Shown in pieces: positions 37,325 through 46,363 of a DNA stretch of 64,000 nucleotides. Position numbers and translations under genes: made by a program. Every line of letters begins with the position of its first letter. Position 1 is the stretch's first letter. The notes beneath the pieces were generated by a model. It was given only the letters and a program-made list of their open reading frames with translations. It searched no databases and was not told the DNA's origin. Source of the DNA: Microbulbifer variabilis (GTDB lineage: Bacteria > Pseudomonadota > Gammaproteobacteria > Pseudomonadales > Cellvibrionaceae); NCBI RefSeq assembly GCF_023716485.1, contig NZ_CP092418.1, positions 1,347,001 through 1,411,000 of the forward strand, read 5' to 3'.

Positions 37325-37563
37325 CGGCTTAGCATAGTGAGTGGGGGCAGATCATCAATGTGTTTCTACTCGCTGCACTAAGTGTACTGACGGATGCGCA
37401 AGTGAAGCCCTATTTCTAGTCAATGATTAGCCCTCTAAGGCTGGAGTGGGAGGCTTTATTTATTACATTCCCTGAATTTAGGCAGATTGCAATATCAGAG
37501 CCAATTGCGTTAAGCCTGGATAGATACTGATTAAAGTGATTATCTCTCCACAGGGCAAACATA
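37325..37563 (+). pseudogene. Decayed short-chain dehydrogenase fragment
   Basis: Not an ORF, but its DNA aligns with the intact SDR gene at about 40965-41228. Translating gives IINVFLLAALSVLTDAQ (intact gene: IINVSSLAAQSAPTDTQ), then SKAGVGGFIYYIP-stop-I-stop-ADCNIRANCVKPG-stop-ILIKVIISPQGKH (intact: SKAGVEAFTRYIAGIGARHN, IRANCLRPGQIL, TSPEGKH). The last 128 bases align without gaps, including 19 identical bases around NIRANC. Three nonsense codons and loss of both ends show long decay. It is a relic of a paralogous SDR copy. Confidence 0.8.
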
Positions 37564-37690
37564 GAATACAGCAAATCTTATTTATGTTTTGGTCAGGTGC
37601 TGAATCATTGTTTTCTTGTTGATTTTCCATATTCTTGCAGTATGGCTAGTGCTCGTGTAACTGTCATAGGGGCTTCGACAATTGGTGCCA
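37564..37690. other. Gap between SDR relic and SnoaL pseudogene
   Basis: 127 bases with no recognisable coding content; similarity to the intact SDR is lost here. Confidence 0.4.
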
Positions 37691-38195
37691 TCAATGCCTG
37701 ATGGGTTCGCCCAGTTGCTGCCATGCATCTAATAAGGGTTTTATTACATGTGCAGTTTGCTGATCTGCATTGAGTAATGAAAATTCTGGATCTTCAGGTA
37801 AGCCAGAAGCGATGGCACTTCGGCGCAGGAATAGCCGCTCACCATTAACCTTCACAAGTTCATCGTCATACTGGCCCGCCATTACCACGCGATAACCCGC
37901 GCGAGTTGCTGCAAAAAACTACTATGGTTGATTTTCCCTTATCGGTCGCCCTATCGAGAGAAACAACATAAAGATATGAAGACGTGATATGTCGAGTACC
38001 CAAACGGTTGTGGACAAGCAGGTATTCATAAAGTTTTTGCCGCCCTTTAATCATCAAACTACCGTTTTCAAAGCGACCATTTTCGGTAAATAGCGAGGCA
38101 CAGACCTTGGCGTCTTGATTATCTATAGTGAGAATAAACTTTGACAGCAAATCGAAAATTGCCAGCTGTTCAAAAATAATATTCTCATCCTCCAT
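37691..38195 (-). pseudogene. SnoaL-like protein, frameshifted in a homopolymer
   Basis: The minus strand from ATG 38195 reads a SnoaL-like protein (FDLLSKFILTIDNQDAKVCA, FTENGRFENGSLMIKGR, HNRLGTRHITSSYLYVVSLD) up to STIVVF, then shifts. The continuation ATRAGYRVVMAGQYDDELVK is in the next frame. Deleting one base from the A6 run at 37913-37918 (T6 on the coding strand) restores a continuous protein of about 168 residues, collinear with the broken paralogue at 33177-33683. It is the last gene of the DoxX / SMP-30 / cupin operon. The lesion is real decay, slippage-prone variation or a sequencing error; the first two cannot be separated here. Confidence 0.83.
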
Positions 38196-38237
38196 AATAA
38201 TTCATTTGTTCTTCCACTATAGCTATGGTATTTAGGG

Positions 38238-38693
38238 TCAGAACTGACTTTCAGGAATTGAAAGAGGGGTGTTGACAGAAAGTATCAGTACCTTTGTCGA
38301 TTCTTTGGAGGATGGGTTAAGCGCTTTGTGACCCTGTTGATTTAACGGCACTCCCTCCAGCGGTAAATCTCCACCAAAGTGCACATCACCTGGTTGGTAG
38401 GTTACACAAATCCCATCTTTTGTTGTTGTTCTCCATCGGCCGGATAAGGTAATGACCCATTGTGGACTGGGGGTTGGGTGGAAATCACTTTCCCAGCTGG
38501 GAGGTAAGATGGCAAACTCACTGTTTATTACCTCTGGCAAATCTTTGTAGTGATATTCTGGATTGGGGTTGGAATATTGGATTAATGTAAAGCCAGTTAA
38601 ATAGTGCTCTGTTGTCCTGGAAATATGACTTTTGTCTGTCCAAAGGTGGTAGTACTTTTGCTGGGTTTCATGGTTAGTTTTCATGTTATTCAT
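38238..38693 (-). CDS. Cupin domain protein
   Basis: A 151-residue protein with a single cupin barrel: DFHPTPSPQWVITLSGRWRT (motif 1) and YQPGDVHFGGDLPLEG (motif 2). Metal ligands are less complete than in classical cupins, so enzymatic activity is uncertain. Its ATG overlaps the TAA of the SMP-30-like gene by one base (TAATG), indicating translational coupling. The SnoaL pseudogene follows 42 nt later in the same direction. Confidence 0.72.
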   Translation of the reverse strand: MNNMKTNHETQQKYYHLWTDKSHISRTTEHYLTGFTLIQYSNPNPEYHYKDLPEVINSEFAILPPSWESDFHPTPSPQWVITLSGRWRTTTKDGICVTYQPGDVHFGGDLPLEGVPLNQQGHKALNPSSKESTKVLILSVNTPLSIPESQF

Positions 38694-39568
38694 TAAGTTT
38701 CAAGATAGTAAATGGCATTATCTGAAGTGGCGTATAGCCTTCCTTCTGCCATTGCTATGTTTACAAAGTTAATATCCTCAGAGTTTTCGTAGAGACACTG
38801 CAAGTTTTCTCCTTGTACTGAACAGGTCATCAACTTATTTAAGCTGGTAAATATTAGCTGTTTGTTCTCTCCAATAATTATTCCATCGATAAAACCCTGT
38901 GGGGGTATTTTGATGATTGTTTCTGTTTTAGCATTGCTTGACCCACAGCTGAGCTGGAGGGTGAATATAATTTGTTCATGGTTGAGGTCGTAAAAAGGCT
39001 TTTCTTCTGTGATGCTGCAGTTATCAACTAGAAACAAAGTTTCTTGATTGCGGGAGAGTGCAAGCCCGTGAGGAACAATAAATTCGTCGCCCAGGCAAAA
39101 TAATTGCGATGCCTGTACATCATAGGAGTATAATCCGGTGGGCAATTCGCTTTGTGGTTTAAACCCCTGGTAGTAACCATAATCGGGGTCGGTAAAGAAA
39201 AAGTGGGAGTCTGCTTGAACTATCTTGTTAGGTGAGTTAAAGGGTAGTCCTTTGAAGTTGTCAACAATAATCTCTCGGCAAAAGCTATTTAAATTTATGC
39301 GGCTAATACATCCAGGACTATCATGGAATCCCTGTTCAGCCACTAGCAGGTGATTTTTATCAGCTGTCAGGCACATACCATTAGCCATATTGCTTCGCTC
39401 AATTACCGTATGTATAGACCTGTCTTTAAAATCAAAATAACGAATGGCCGATGGAGTTCGATAATCACTTGAAGGTTTGGAGGTGAAATATAATCTCTTT
39501 TGCCAATCGACCCATACGAGGCCTTCATGTGCATCGGTTTCAACTAGCGGGTGAAGGCTATATTGCAT
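38693..39568 (-). CDS. SMP-30 / gluconolactonase / LRE family protein
   Basis: A 291-residue six-bladed beta-propeller protein. Signature elements: HEGLVWVDWQKRLYFTS (blade 1, metal Glu), MANGMCLTADKNHLLVAEQG, FNSPNKIVQADSHFFFTDPD (ligand Asn) and FIVPHGLALSRNQETLFLVD (ligand Asp). Members hydrolyse lactones or other esters with a divalent metal. There is no signal peptide, so it is cytoplasmic. It is the second gene of a four-gene minus-strand operon with DoxX, cupin and SnoaL genes, pointing to small-molecule conversion. Confidence 0.85.
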   Translation of the reverse strand: MQYSLHPLVETDAHEGLVWVDWQKRLYFTSKPSSDYRTPSAIRYFDFKDRSIHTVIERSNMANGMCLTADKNHLLVAEQGFHDSPGCISRINLNSFCREIIVDNFKGLPFNSPNKIVQADSHFFFTDPDYGYYQGFKPQSELPTGLYSYDVQASQLFCLGDEFIVPHGLALSRNQETLFLVDNCSITEEKPFYDLNHEQIIFTLQLSCGSSNAKTETIIKIPPQGFIDGIIIGENKQLIFTSLNKLMTCSVQGENLQCLYENSEDINFVNIAMAEGRLYATSDNAIYYLET

Positions 39569-39661
39569 AGATTTACCCTTTGATTTTGTTGTTCAGTGCT
39601 AAAGATACCTATCGCCTAGACACTTGTGATTTTTAAAGCCGATAATTTTTTTCGCAGTAAC

Positions 39662-40168
39662 TCACTGGCTTAAAAATCTAATAATAGCAGAGCTGCATTT
39701 TCTTAAATGTGCATCTAAGGACCACTTTCTACCACCGGTTAACACGAACGATAGGCAGATAAATGACCAAAATAAGGGGTATTCCCATCCACCATAAACA
39801 GTTTGCTCTACACCATTAATAATAATGCCGCTAGTATGGTCAGCCCAGGAGAAGCCGGCGAGATAGTGATGCCCTGAAAACAAGGCGATGAGCAAGTAAA
39901 GTGACGTTCCAATTGCTGCGAAACGAGTGAATAGGCCAAAAGTGAAACCAATAAATGCGGCAAATGCGCAAAGCCCAGATATAACTACCATGATGCTGGA
40001 AAAACCTATAGCTGTGAAATATTGAACGACTTCTTCGTAAGTCTTGGCGCCTAGAAGTCCGAATTTTTCAGCAAAATGGTGAGTAAAGTTAAGCCCAATA
40101 TAAATACGTATCAGCGCTAGTTGTAAATCGGCGGGGTTGCGATAAGGCTTTTCCATTAATTTTTGCAT
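39662..40168 (-). CDS. DoxX-like membrane protein
   Basis: A 168-residue protein with about four hydrophobic helices (FSSIMVVISGLCAFAAFIGF, FAAIGTSLYLLIALFSG, PLFWSFICLSFVLTGG). The ALIRIYIGLNFTHHFAEKFG start matches DoxX family members, which are membrane partners of oxidoreductases or redox complexes. An ATG at 40201 opens the ORF, but ATG 40168 has a purine-rich upstream stretch and the family-like N-terminus. It heads the operon running left to the SnoaL pseudogene. Confidence 0.75.
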   Translation of the reverse strand: MQKLMEKPYRNPADLQLALIRIYIGLNFTHHFAEKFGLLGAKTYEEVVQYFTAIGFSSIMVVISGLCAFAAFIGFTFGLFTRFAAIGTSLYLLIALFSGHHYLAGFSWADHTSGIIINGVEQTVYGGWEYPLFWSFICLSFVLTGGRKWSLDAHLRKCSSAIIRFLSQ

Positions 40169-40598
40169 TGAGCTTTCTCTTTTGATTTCTGTCCATGGCA
40201 TCTAATCTATTTTACTGAAATCACACTTTTAACGAGGCTTAGTTTTCTTGCGGTCGTATATTTACATGTCTTTCATATGTTCTTTATGGAGGCATGAAAA
40301 TATTCTTTGGTCGATTTGTTGGTTGGCATATCGCACGGTGATACTAGGCTTTTATATAGCTAACCTAAAATTAAGGAATTCCTTCATAATTCTTTAGGCT
40401 GCTTTGAAAGCTAGAAGGCTGATGTTGAAGGTTGCAACTGCTGGGTTTCAGCTCTTGCAAAGGCTATTGGTCAGGAGTTTTGTCTAACCTCTACAGCCTT
40501 AGGGGTCCACAAATGTATTACGGAATTTTTCAGGGACTCCTTAACTATAAGTACTCTCTTCATCAATACAGTAATTATCGACTTTGGCAGTGCCGACT
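40169..40598. other. Divergent intergenic region DoxX / SDR
   Basis: 430 AT-rich bases holding the promoters for the DoxX operon and the SDR gene. A perfect 12-bp palindrome AAGGAATTCCTT sits at 40371-40382; it may be an operator or chance. No ORF is supported. Confidence 0.4.
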
Positions 40599-41384
40599 AT
40601 GGGAAAACTAAGCAACAAAGTCGCCATTGTTGTTGGCGGTAATGAAGGTATCGGTGATGGGACTACTCATCGCTTTGCGGAGGAGGGCGCCAAGGTGGCT
40701 ATTTTGGCGCGCCGCGCTTTGGAGGGGCGAAAGGTCGAGCAGTCCATTCGTTCTTCCGGTGGAGAAGCTACTTATATCCCCTGCGATGTCACCGATAACA
40801 AGTTAGTCAGTCAAGCAGTGATGGAGACAATCAGTTGCTATGGGGCAATCAATATCCTGTTTTACGGTGCAGGGACGGGTGCGCCGAATATGTTTCCCTA
40901 CGAGGGCTTACAGGAGTGGGAGGAGGTTTTTAAAGTCAACCTGACTGGCTGTTTTCTGATGTGTAAAGCGGTCTGGCCCTACCTGATTGGCGCAGGGGGT
41001 GGTGCCATTATTAATGTGTCTTCGCTTGCTGCGCAGAGTGCGCCAACCGATACGCAATTGGAGCAGGTTAGTTTCCTACCATCAGCTTCTTACTATGCCT
41101 CGAAAGCAGGGGTGGAAGCCTTTACTCGTTATATTGCCGGAATTGGGGCACGTCACAATATCAGAGCCAATTGCTTGCGGCCTGGGCAGATACTGACCGA
41201 GGCGGTTACCTCTCCAGAGGGCAAGCATGTCTTTACTAACTTCTTAGAGCCCGCGCAGATGCTGAAGGGGCCAGGATACCCGCTCGATGTTGCTAATGCT
41301 GCTGTGTTTTTGGCGTCAGACGACTCTCGCTTTATCACGGCAGAAACGATTAATGTGGATGGAGGCTTGGTAGCCAAGGTTTGA
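40599..41384 (+). CDS. Short-chain dehydrogenase/reductase (SDR), intact
   Basis: A 261-residue classical SDR. The cofactor motif is VVGGNEGIGDGTT (a G-x3-G-x-G variant with Gly for the usual Thr), followed by YGAGTGAPN in the NAG position, catalytic Ser in INVSSLAAQSA, and SYYASKAGVEAF with the catalytic Tyr-x3-Lys. It uses NAD(P)H to interconvert a carbonyl and an alcohol; substrate unknown. The ATG at 40599 is used; a TTG at 40584 is upstream in frame. A decayed homologous fragment lies at 37325-37563. It probably belongs functionally with the adjacent DoxX / SMP-30 / cupin operon. Confidence 0.87.
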   Translation: MGKLSNKVAIVVGGNEGIGDGTTHRFAEEGAKVAILARRALEGRKVEQSIRSSGGEATYIPCDVTDNKLVSQAVMETISCYGAINILFYGAGTGAPNMFPYEGLQEWEEVFKVNLTGCFLMCKAVWPYLIGAGGGAIINVSSLAAQSAPTDTQLEQVSFLPSASYYASKAGVEAFTRYIAGIGARHNIRANCLRPGQILTEAVTSPEGKHVFTNFLEPAQMLKGPGYPLDVANAAVFLASDDSRFITAETINVDGGLVAKV

Positions 41385-41505
41385 GATTTGCTGCTCAACT
41401 TTTGGTTTAGGGGTGCTGCATCCAATCGGTTTCTGCGATTGAGCGTCTATATAACCCTTTAAGTCTATTTATAATAGGCGGCTATTTTTCCTTCCGGAAC
41501 TGATT

Positions 41506-43338
41506 ATGCCGAGACCCAAGTCCACTGTTTCTCTGGATGAGGTGCACTGGGGTGCGCTGAAAACCCTGTTCCCTTACTTATTGGAGTTTCGCCGGGCTGT
41601 CGCCCTGGCAATTTTGTGCCTGATTGGGGCAAAAATTGCGGGGGTCACTTTACCCTTTATCCTCAAGCATATCGTCGACAATCTGGATAAAACCGGTGGT
41701 GTTGCCCAAGCCATAGCTCTGCCACTGGGGCTGTTATTGGCTTATGGTGCGGTGCGATTCTCCAGTACTCTGTTTGGTGAGTTGCGGGATACCATCTTTG
41801 GCCGGGTGACGGAACGGGCTCAGCGTCGAGTTGGCCTGGAGGTATTTCGGCACCTACACAAGTTGGATATGGACTTTCACTTGGATCGGCGTACCGGGGG
41901 GCTCTCTCGGGATATTGAAAGGGGTAATAGTGGCATCGGCTTTTTGATGCGCTTTATGGTGTTCAATATCGTACCCACTCTGCTTGAGATTGCCATGGTG
42001 GCAGGTTTGCTTTGGTGGAATTACAGCGGCGTGTTTGCTCTGGTAGTGCTGGTTGCCGTTATTGTTTATATCGGTTTCTCTGTCGTGGCCACCGAGTGGC
42101 GCACCCGTTTTGTACGCGCCCTGAATGAAGCCGAATCCCAGGCCAGCAGTCGTGCGGTAGACAGCTTGCTCAACTATGAGACGGTGAAATATTTTGCCAA
42201 TGAGCGGCACGAATCGAATCATTACGATCGTGAGCTGGCGGTATGGGAGCGGGCCCGGCGTAAAAACCGCCTATCGCTGTTTAGCCTAAACACTGGTCAG
42301 GCACTGATTATTGCCTCTGCCATGTGCGCAGCGATGATTTTGGCGGCAGTAGGTGTGACCAAGGGGCAGATGACCATCGGAGATTTTGTCCTGGTTAACG
42401 CCTTTATGATGCAAATTTTTATCCCGTTGAATTTTCTCGGTTTTGTCTATCGGGAAATGAAAGGTGCCCTGGCCAATATTGAAAAGATGTTCTCTTTGCT
42501 CAGGGTTAAGCCAGCGGTGGCCGATCAGTCCGAGGCCTCAGATTTGCAAGTGCAGGAAGGGCGAATTGAATTTGATGCCGTGCGCTTTGGCTACAAAGAC
42601 AATCGTGAAATTTTGCGCCAGGTTAGTTTCTCCGTGCTGCCATGCCAGAAAGTGGCGATTGTGGGAGCCAGCGGGGCCGGTAAGTCGACCCTGTTTAAGT
42701 TGTTGTTCCGCTTTTATGATGTAAGTGATGGGTCGATTCGCATTGATGGCCAGGATATTCGTACGGTAAGTCAGGAATCCTTGCGTCGCGCTATTGGTGT
42801 GGTGCCCCAGGATGCGGTGTTATTCAACCAATCAATCAAAGAAAATGTGCGTTATGGGCGGGTGGATGCCACTGATGAGGAAGTGATGGCTGCAATTCAT
42901 CATGCTCACCTGTCGGATTTTGTCCGCCAGCTGCCCCAGGGAGTGGATACTCTGGTTGGTGAGCGCGGCCTTAAGCTATCCGGTGGTGAAAAACAGCGGG
43001 TTGCCATAGCGCGGGCGCTGCTCAAAAAACCACCGATTATGATTTTTGATGAAGCCACCTCCTCTCTGGACAGCCGTTCGGAACGCAGTATTGTCGCCTC
43101 TCTGAAAGAAATTGCCCGCGAACAGACCACACTGGTGATCGCCCACCGTCTTTCGACAATTGTAGATGCCGATAAGATTTTAGTCATGGATCAAGGCCAG
43201 ATCGTTGAGCAGGGTTCCCACAGCCAGCTTCTGGAGGAAGGCGGGCACTATGCGACTCTGTGGCGCATGCAACAGCAGGAGCGTACGGCTGGGATGGGGG
43301 AGGAAACTCCTGTGGCTTCTCAGGTGGAGGAGCCATAA
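41506..43338 (+). CDS. Atm1-type ABC exporter (fused permease and ATPase)
   Basis: A 610-residue half-transporter: six membrane helices in the first 320 residues, then an ATPase domain with Walker A GASGAGKST, signature LSGGEKQRVAIARALL and Walker B IMIFDEATSSLD. The segment LLNYETVKYFANERHE is diagnostic for the Atm1/ABCB7/HMT1 branch, which exports glutathione-linked sulfur or heavy-metal conjugates. It functions as a homodimer in the inner membrane. The metallo-lipoprotein gene starts 72 nt later. Confidence 0.9.
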   Translation: MPRPKSTVSLDEVHWGALKTLFPYLLEFRRAVALAILCLIGAKIAGVTLPFILKHIVDNLDKTGGVAQAIALPLGLLLAYGAVRFSSTLFGELRDTIFGRVTERAQRRVGLEVFRHLHKLDMDFHLDRRTGGLSRDIERGNSGIGFLMRFMVFNIVPTLLEIAMVAGLLWWNYSGVFALVVLVAVIVYIGFSVVATEWRTRFVRALNEAESQASSRAVDSLLNYETVKYFANERHESNHYDRELAVWERARRKNRLSLFSLNTGQALIIASAMCAAMILAAVGVTKGQMTIGDFVLVNAFMMQIFIPLNFLGFVYREMKGALANIEKMFSLLRVKPAVADQSEASDLQVQEGRIEFDAVRFGYKDNREILRQVSFSVLPCQKVAIVGASGAGKSTLFKLLFRFYDVSDGSIRIDGQDIRTVSQESLRRAIGVVPQDAVLFNQSIKENVRYGRVDATDEEVMAAIHHAHLSDFVRQLPQGVDTLVGERGLKLSGGEKQRVAIARALLKKPPIMIFDEATSSLDSRSERSIVASLKEIAREQTTLVIAHRLSTIVDADKILVMDQGQIVEQGSHSQLLEEGGHYATLWRMQQQERTAGMGEETPVASQVEEP

Positions 43339-43410
43339 AAGCCTGTCTTGATAATTGTGTGTAGCCAGACTAATGTGGCGCCGAAACAAAAAAATGATAG
43401 GCAGAGCGAT

Positions 43411-45129
43411 ATGACCATTCCCTTTCACACTACCAAGATCGCTGCCGCACTGCTGGCCATGGCGCTGGTGGGCAGCTGTAGCAAAGACAAACAGGCCGAG
43501 GAAATCCGTAAAGATGAAGCGGAGGCACAGATTGTAGAATCCGAGACGGTCACACCGCCCGCAGGCCAAGCCATAGAAAACGCTGATAAGCGTTTTAATA
43601 TTTATGTACCGGTAGAACTTACCGCTGATATGAGTAATCTTAGCGAGAATCAGCGTAAGATGATCGGCCTGTTGATTGATGCCAGCCGGATCATGGATCG
43701 ACTGTTCTGGTTGCAGTCCTACGGCCCAGCAGAAGTGCTGCTGCCCGATATCGAAGACAACCGCGCGCGCAAGTTTGCCGAGATTAATTACGGTCCTTGG
43801 GATCGCCTCAATGACAATAAGCCGTTTATCACTGGCTACGGTCTCAAACCTCTGGGTGCCAACTTCTATCCGGCAGATATGACTCGCGAAGAGTTTGAGA
43901 ACTGGGACCAACCTGGAAAAGATGGCCTCTACTCTCTGGTGCGCCGCAACGATGCCGGTAAGCTGGAATTGATCCCCTACAGCAAAGCCTACAATGCTGA
44001 CCTGAAGAAGGCAGCAGATATCCTGCGCCAGGCAGCCGCGCTGGCGGAAAGTAAAGAATTCGCCAACTATCTGGACATGCGTGCCGACGCGCTGCTCAAT
44101 GATAATTTCCGTCCCAGCGATATGGCTTGGATGGACATGAAGGAAAATGATATTGACGTAGTAATCGGCCCCATTGAAAACTACGAAGATCAAATGTTCG
44201 CCTATCGCACGGCTTACGAGTCTTACGTACTCCTCAAAGATAAAGAGTGGAGTAAGAAGCTGGCCAAGTTTGCTGCGCTGTTGCCTGAATTACAGGAAGG
44301 CTTGCCGGTAGAAGAAAAGTACAAGGCCGAAGAGCCGGGTACTGATTCTGATCTGAATGCGTACGATGTACTTTTCTACGCAGGTCACAGCAATGCGGGT
44401 TCCAAGACGATTGCCATTAACCTGCCTAACGATGAAGAAGTTCAGCTGGCGAAAGGCACTCGTCGCCTGCAGTTGAAAAATGCTATGCGTGCCAAGTTTG
44501 ACAAGATCCTGGTGCCCATCAGCGATGTATTGATTGCTCCAGATCAGCGCAAGCACATCACATTCCCCGCTTTCTTTGCCAATACCATGTTCCACGAAGT
44601 GGCGCACGGCCTGGGTATTAAGAAGACTGTGACCGGCGGAGCAAATGTACGCCAGGTGTTGAAGGAGACTTCTTCCTCTCTGGAAGAAGGCAAAGCCGAT
44701 ATTCTCGGCCTTTATATGGTGACCCGCTTGCATGAGAAAGGCGAGATCCAAGAGGGCGAGCTGATGGATAACTACGTTACCTTCCTCGCTGGTATTTTCC
44801 GCAGCGTGCGCTTCGGTGCAGCCAGTGCCCACGGTAAGGCCAATATGATGCGCTTTAACTTCTTCAAAGAGCAGGGCGCCTTTACCCGCGATCCGAAAAC
44901 CGGTCAATACAGTGTGGATTTCGAAAAAATGCAGCAGGCCATGACCAACCTGTCGCGCCTGATCCTGACTATTCAGGGTGATGGTAACTACGAGCAGGCC
45001 AAAACTCTGCTCGCTGAAAAAGGGGTTATCGGTCCTGAGTTGCAGGCTGACCTGGATCGATTGGCAGAGGCGGATATACCCGTGGATGTTACTTTCATCC
45101 AGGGTAAAGAAGTTCTTGGCTTGAAGTAA
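43411..45129 (+). CDS. Zinc-dependent lipoprotein, M49-like
   Basis: A 572-residue lipoprotein: MTIPFHTTKIAAALLAMALV followed by the lipobox GSC. The catalytic core has HEVAHGLG (HExxH) and, 50 residues later, SSSLEEGKADILGLYMV, whose Glu would be the third zinc ligand. That HExxH...EExxAD pattern resembles dipeptidyl-peptidase III (M49), which has the longer HExxxH spacing. Function not known; it is often annotated as Zn-dependent hydrolase. The ORF could start at 43348 but the lipoprotein signal begins at ATG 43411. A good terminator follows. Confidence 0.75.
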   Translation: MTIPFHTTKIAAALLAMALVGSCSKDKQAEEIRKDEAEAQIVESETVTPPAGQAIENADKRFNIYVPVELTADMSNLSENQRKMIGLLIDASRIMDRLFWLQSYGPAEVLLPDIEDNRARKFAEINYGPWDRLNDNKPFITGYGLKPLGANFYPADMTREEFENWDQPGKDGLYSLVRRNDAGKLELIPYSKAYNADLKKAADILRQAAALAESKEFANYLDMRADALLNDNFRPSDMAWMDMKENDIDVVIGPIENYEDQMFAYRTAYESYVLLKDKEWSKKLAKFAALLPELQEGLPVEEKYKAEEPGTDSDLNAYDVLFYAGHSNAGSKTIAINLPNDEEVQLAKGTRRLQLKNAMRAKFDKILVPISDVLIAPDQRKHITFPAFFANTMFHEVAHGLGIKKTVTGGANVRQVLKETSSSLEEGKADILGLYMVTRLHEKGEIQEGELMDNYVTFLAGIFRSVRFGAASAHGKANMMRFNFFKEQGAFTRDPKTGQYSVDFEKMQQAMTNLSRLILTIQGDGNYEQAKTLLAEKGVIGPELQADLDRLAEADIPVDVTFIQGKEVLGLK

Positions 45130-45151
45130 AACTAAGCAAATTTTCACCTTG

Positions 45152-45177
45152 AAAACCCGGCATTTGCCGGGTTTTTT
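45152..45177 (+). terminator. Rho-independent terminator
   Basis: ACCCGGCA / TGCCGGGT stem with a 2-nt loop, flanked by A-rich and T6 tracts, 23 nt after the M49-like gene. The rest of 45130-45438 shows nothing recognisable. Confidence 0.9.
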
Positions 45178-45438
45178 ATTTTCACCTGGAATAAACTCTT
45201 AGGGAAAAAGTAGGGGAAAGTTTAGATGCAACATATATTGAGTATCAGATGTTGCTTTTACGGAGACTCTTTTATCGGTTGATAGAAAAAGCTGAGTGAT
45301 TAATCACAAAAAATGAGGATGTTTACATTGAAGAAACACTACAGTAGGTTGATCATCATTTTGGATTTATAGTTGAGTCTATTTAATTACCCTGTTATCT
45401 GTTTTAAAGACCGTATCTAAAAATTTTAAGGGAAAAAC

Positions 45439-46098
45439 ATGGAACGTATTTTATACACTGGTACTAAAAATGCCTCCAGCTGGGCTTTTCGGGCATGGCT
45501 TCCTTTTAGGGAGCTGGGTATTGAATTTGAAGAGCGAGTTGTTGATATTCGCAAGCCGCAGCGCTTTGAAAATCTTCGCCGGATTGGTGAGATATCCCCC
45601 GCTGTTTCAGTACCCGTATTGGTTGAAAACCAGAGTGTTATTTTTGATTCCCTAGCCATTATGGAATATGCCAACGATATTGGCGGCGGAAGTTTACTTC
45701 CCTCAGATCCTTTGGCCAAGGCTAGAGCACGTTCTTTCTTAAGTTGGCAACATGCGGGTCTCTCAGGGTTGTGTCCACGACTTTCTTTTGAAAGCGCTTT
45801 TTATCAGGATAAGCGTCAGATGACCCAGTCTGAGCAGGCAGATGCGGAGCGACTGTTTCACTGCTGGGAGCAAGAATTAGCCCATAGTGGTGGCCCTTAC
45901 CTTTGTGGTGATCTCTCCCTCGCAGATCTGGTACTGGTGCCCACAGTTATCAGGTTGTATGCCCATAGCCCGGAAATGTGTGATTGGCCCCGGGCTCATC
46001 AATGGGTAATGAGGCTTCTGGCAAGAGAGAGTGTGGAAGAGTGGATGTCGGAAGCCAAAAGCTTGCCGCCGGTAATTCTGGATGACTACCGAAAGTAA
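45439..46098 (+). CDS. Glutathione S-transferase family protein
   Basis: A 219-residue GST-like protein. The N-terminal thioredoxin-like domain starts ILYTGTKNASSWAFRAW, with Ser in the expected catalytic position (zeta/maleylacetoacetate isomerase-like), and VPVLVENQSVIFDSLAIMEY is the GSH-binding cis-Pro and Glu/Asp-Ser motif. The helical C-terminal domain contains YLCGDLSLADLVLVP. Substrate unknown; cytoplasmic. Confidence 0.85.
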   Translation: MERILYTGTKNASSWAFRAWLPFRELGIEFEERVVDIRKPQRFENLRRIGEISPAVSVPVLVENQSVIFDSLAIMEYANDIGGGSLLPSDPLAKARARSFLSWQHAGLSGLCPRLSFESAFYQDKRQMTQSEQADAERLFHCWEQELAHSGGPYLCGDLSLADLVLVPTVIRLYAHSPEMCDWPRAHQWVMRLLARESVEEWMSEAKSLPPVILDDYRK

Positions 46099-46363
46099 AG
46101 AGGAGAGAGGCTTCCATTACTGGTTTCCACACTCAATGGGTACTTTAGGAACTAGTTTATGTGCTTCTTTGTGTCGTCCTCAAATGGCGTATATAACCTG
46201 AAAAATGAAGGAAGCTGCGTATTTTCTGTGGGAAGATCCGCAAATGTGAACCTATAGATTATCCAAGAAAAAAAGACGACTAGAATAGGGTGTGATATAC
46301 GTCAGATTTGCCCAGTGGAATTGGGCGGTCCATATCTAAAAATTAAGGATAATCATTAGAACT

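Noticed and set aside
37691..37888. Separate 65-residue gene on the minus strand
   Set aside because: It is the downstream frame of the frameshifted SnoaL-like gene, with no RBS of its own.
40371..40382. Perfect palindrome AAGGAATTCCTT
   Set aside because: A 12-bp palindrome can occur by chance, and no second copy or promoter alignment supports an operator; noted only within the intergenic entry.
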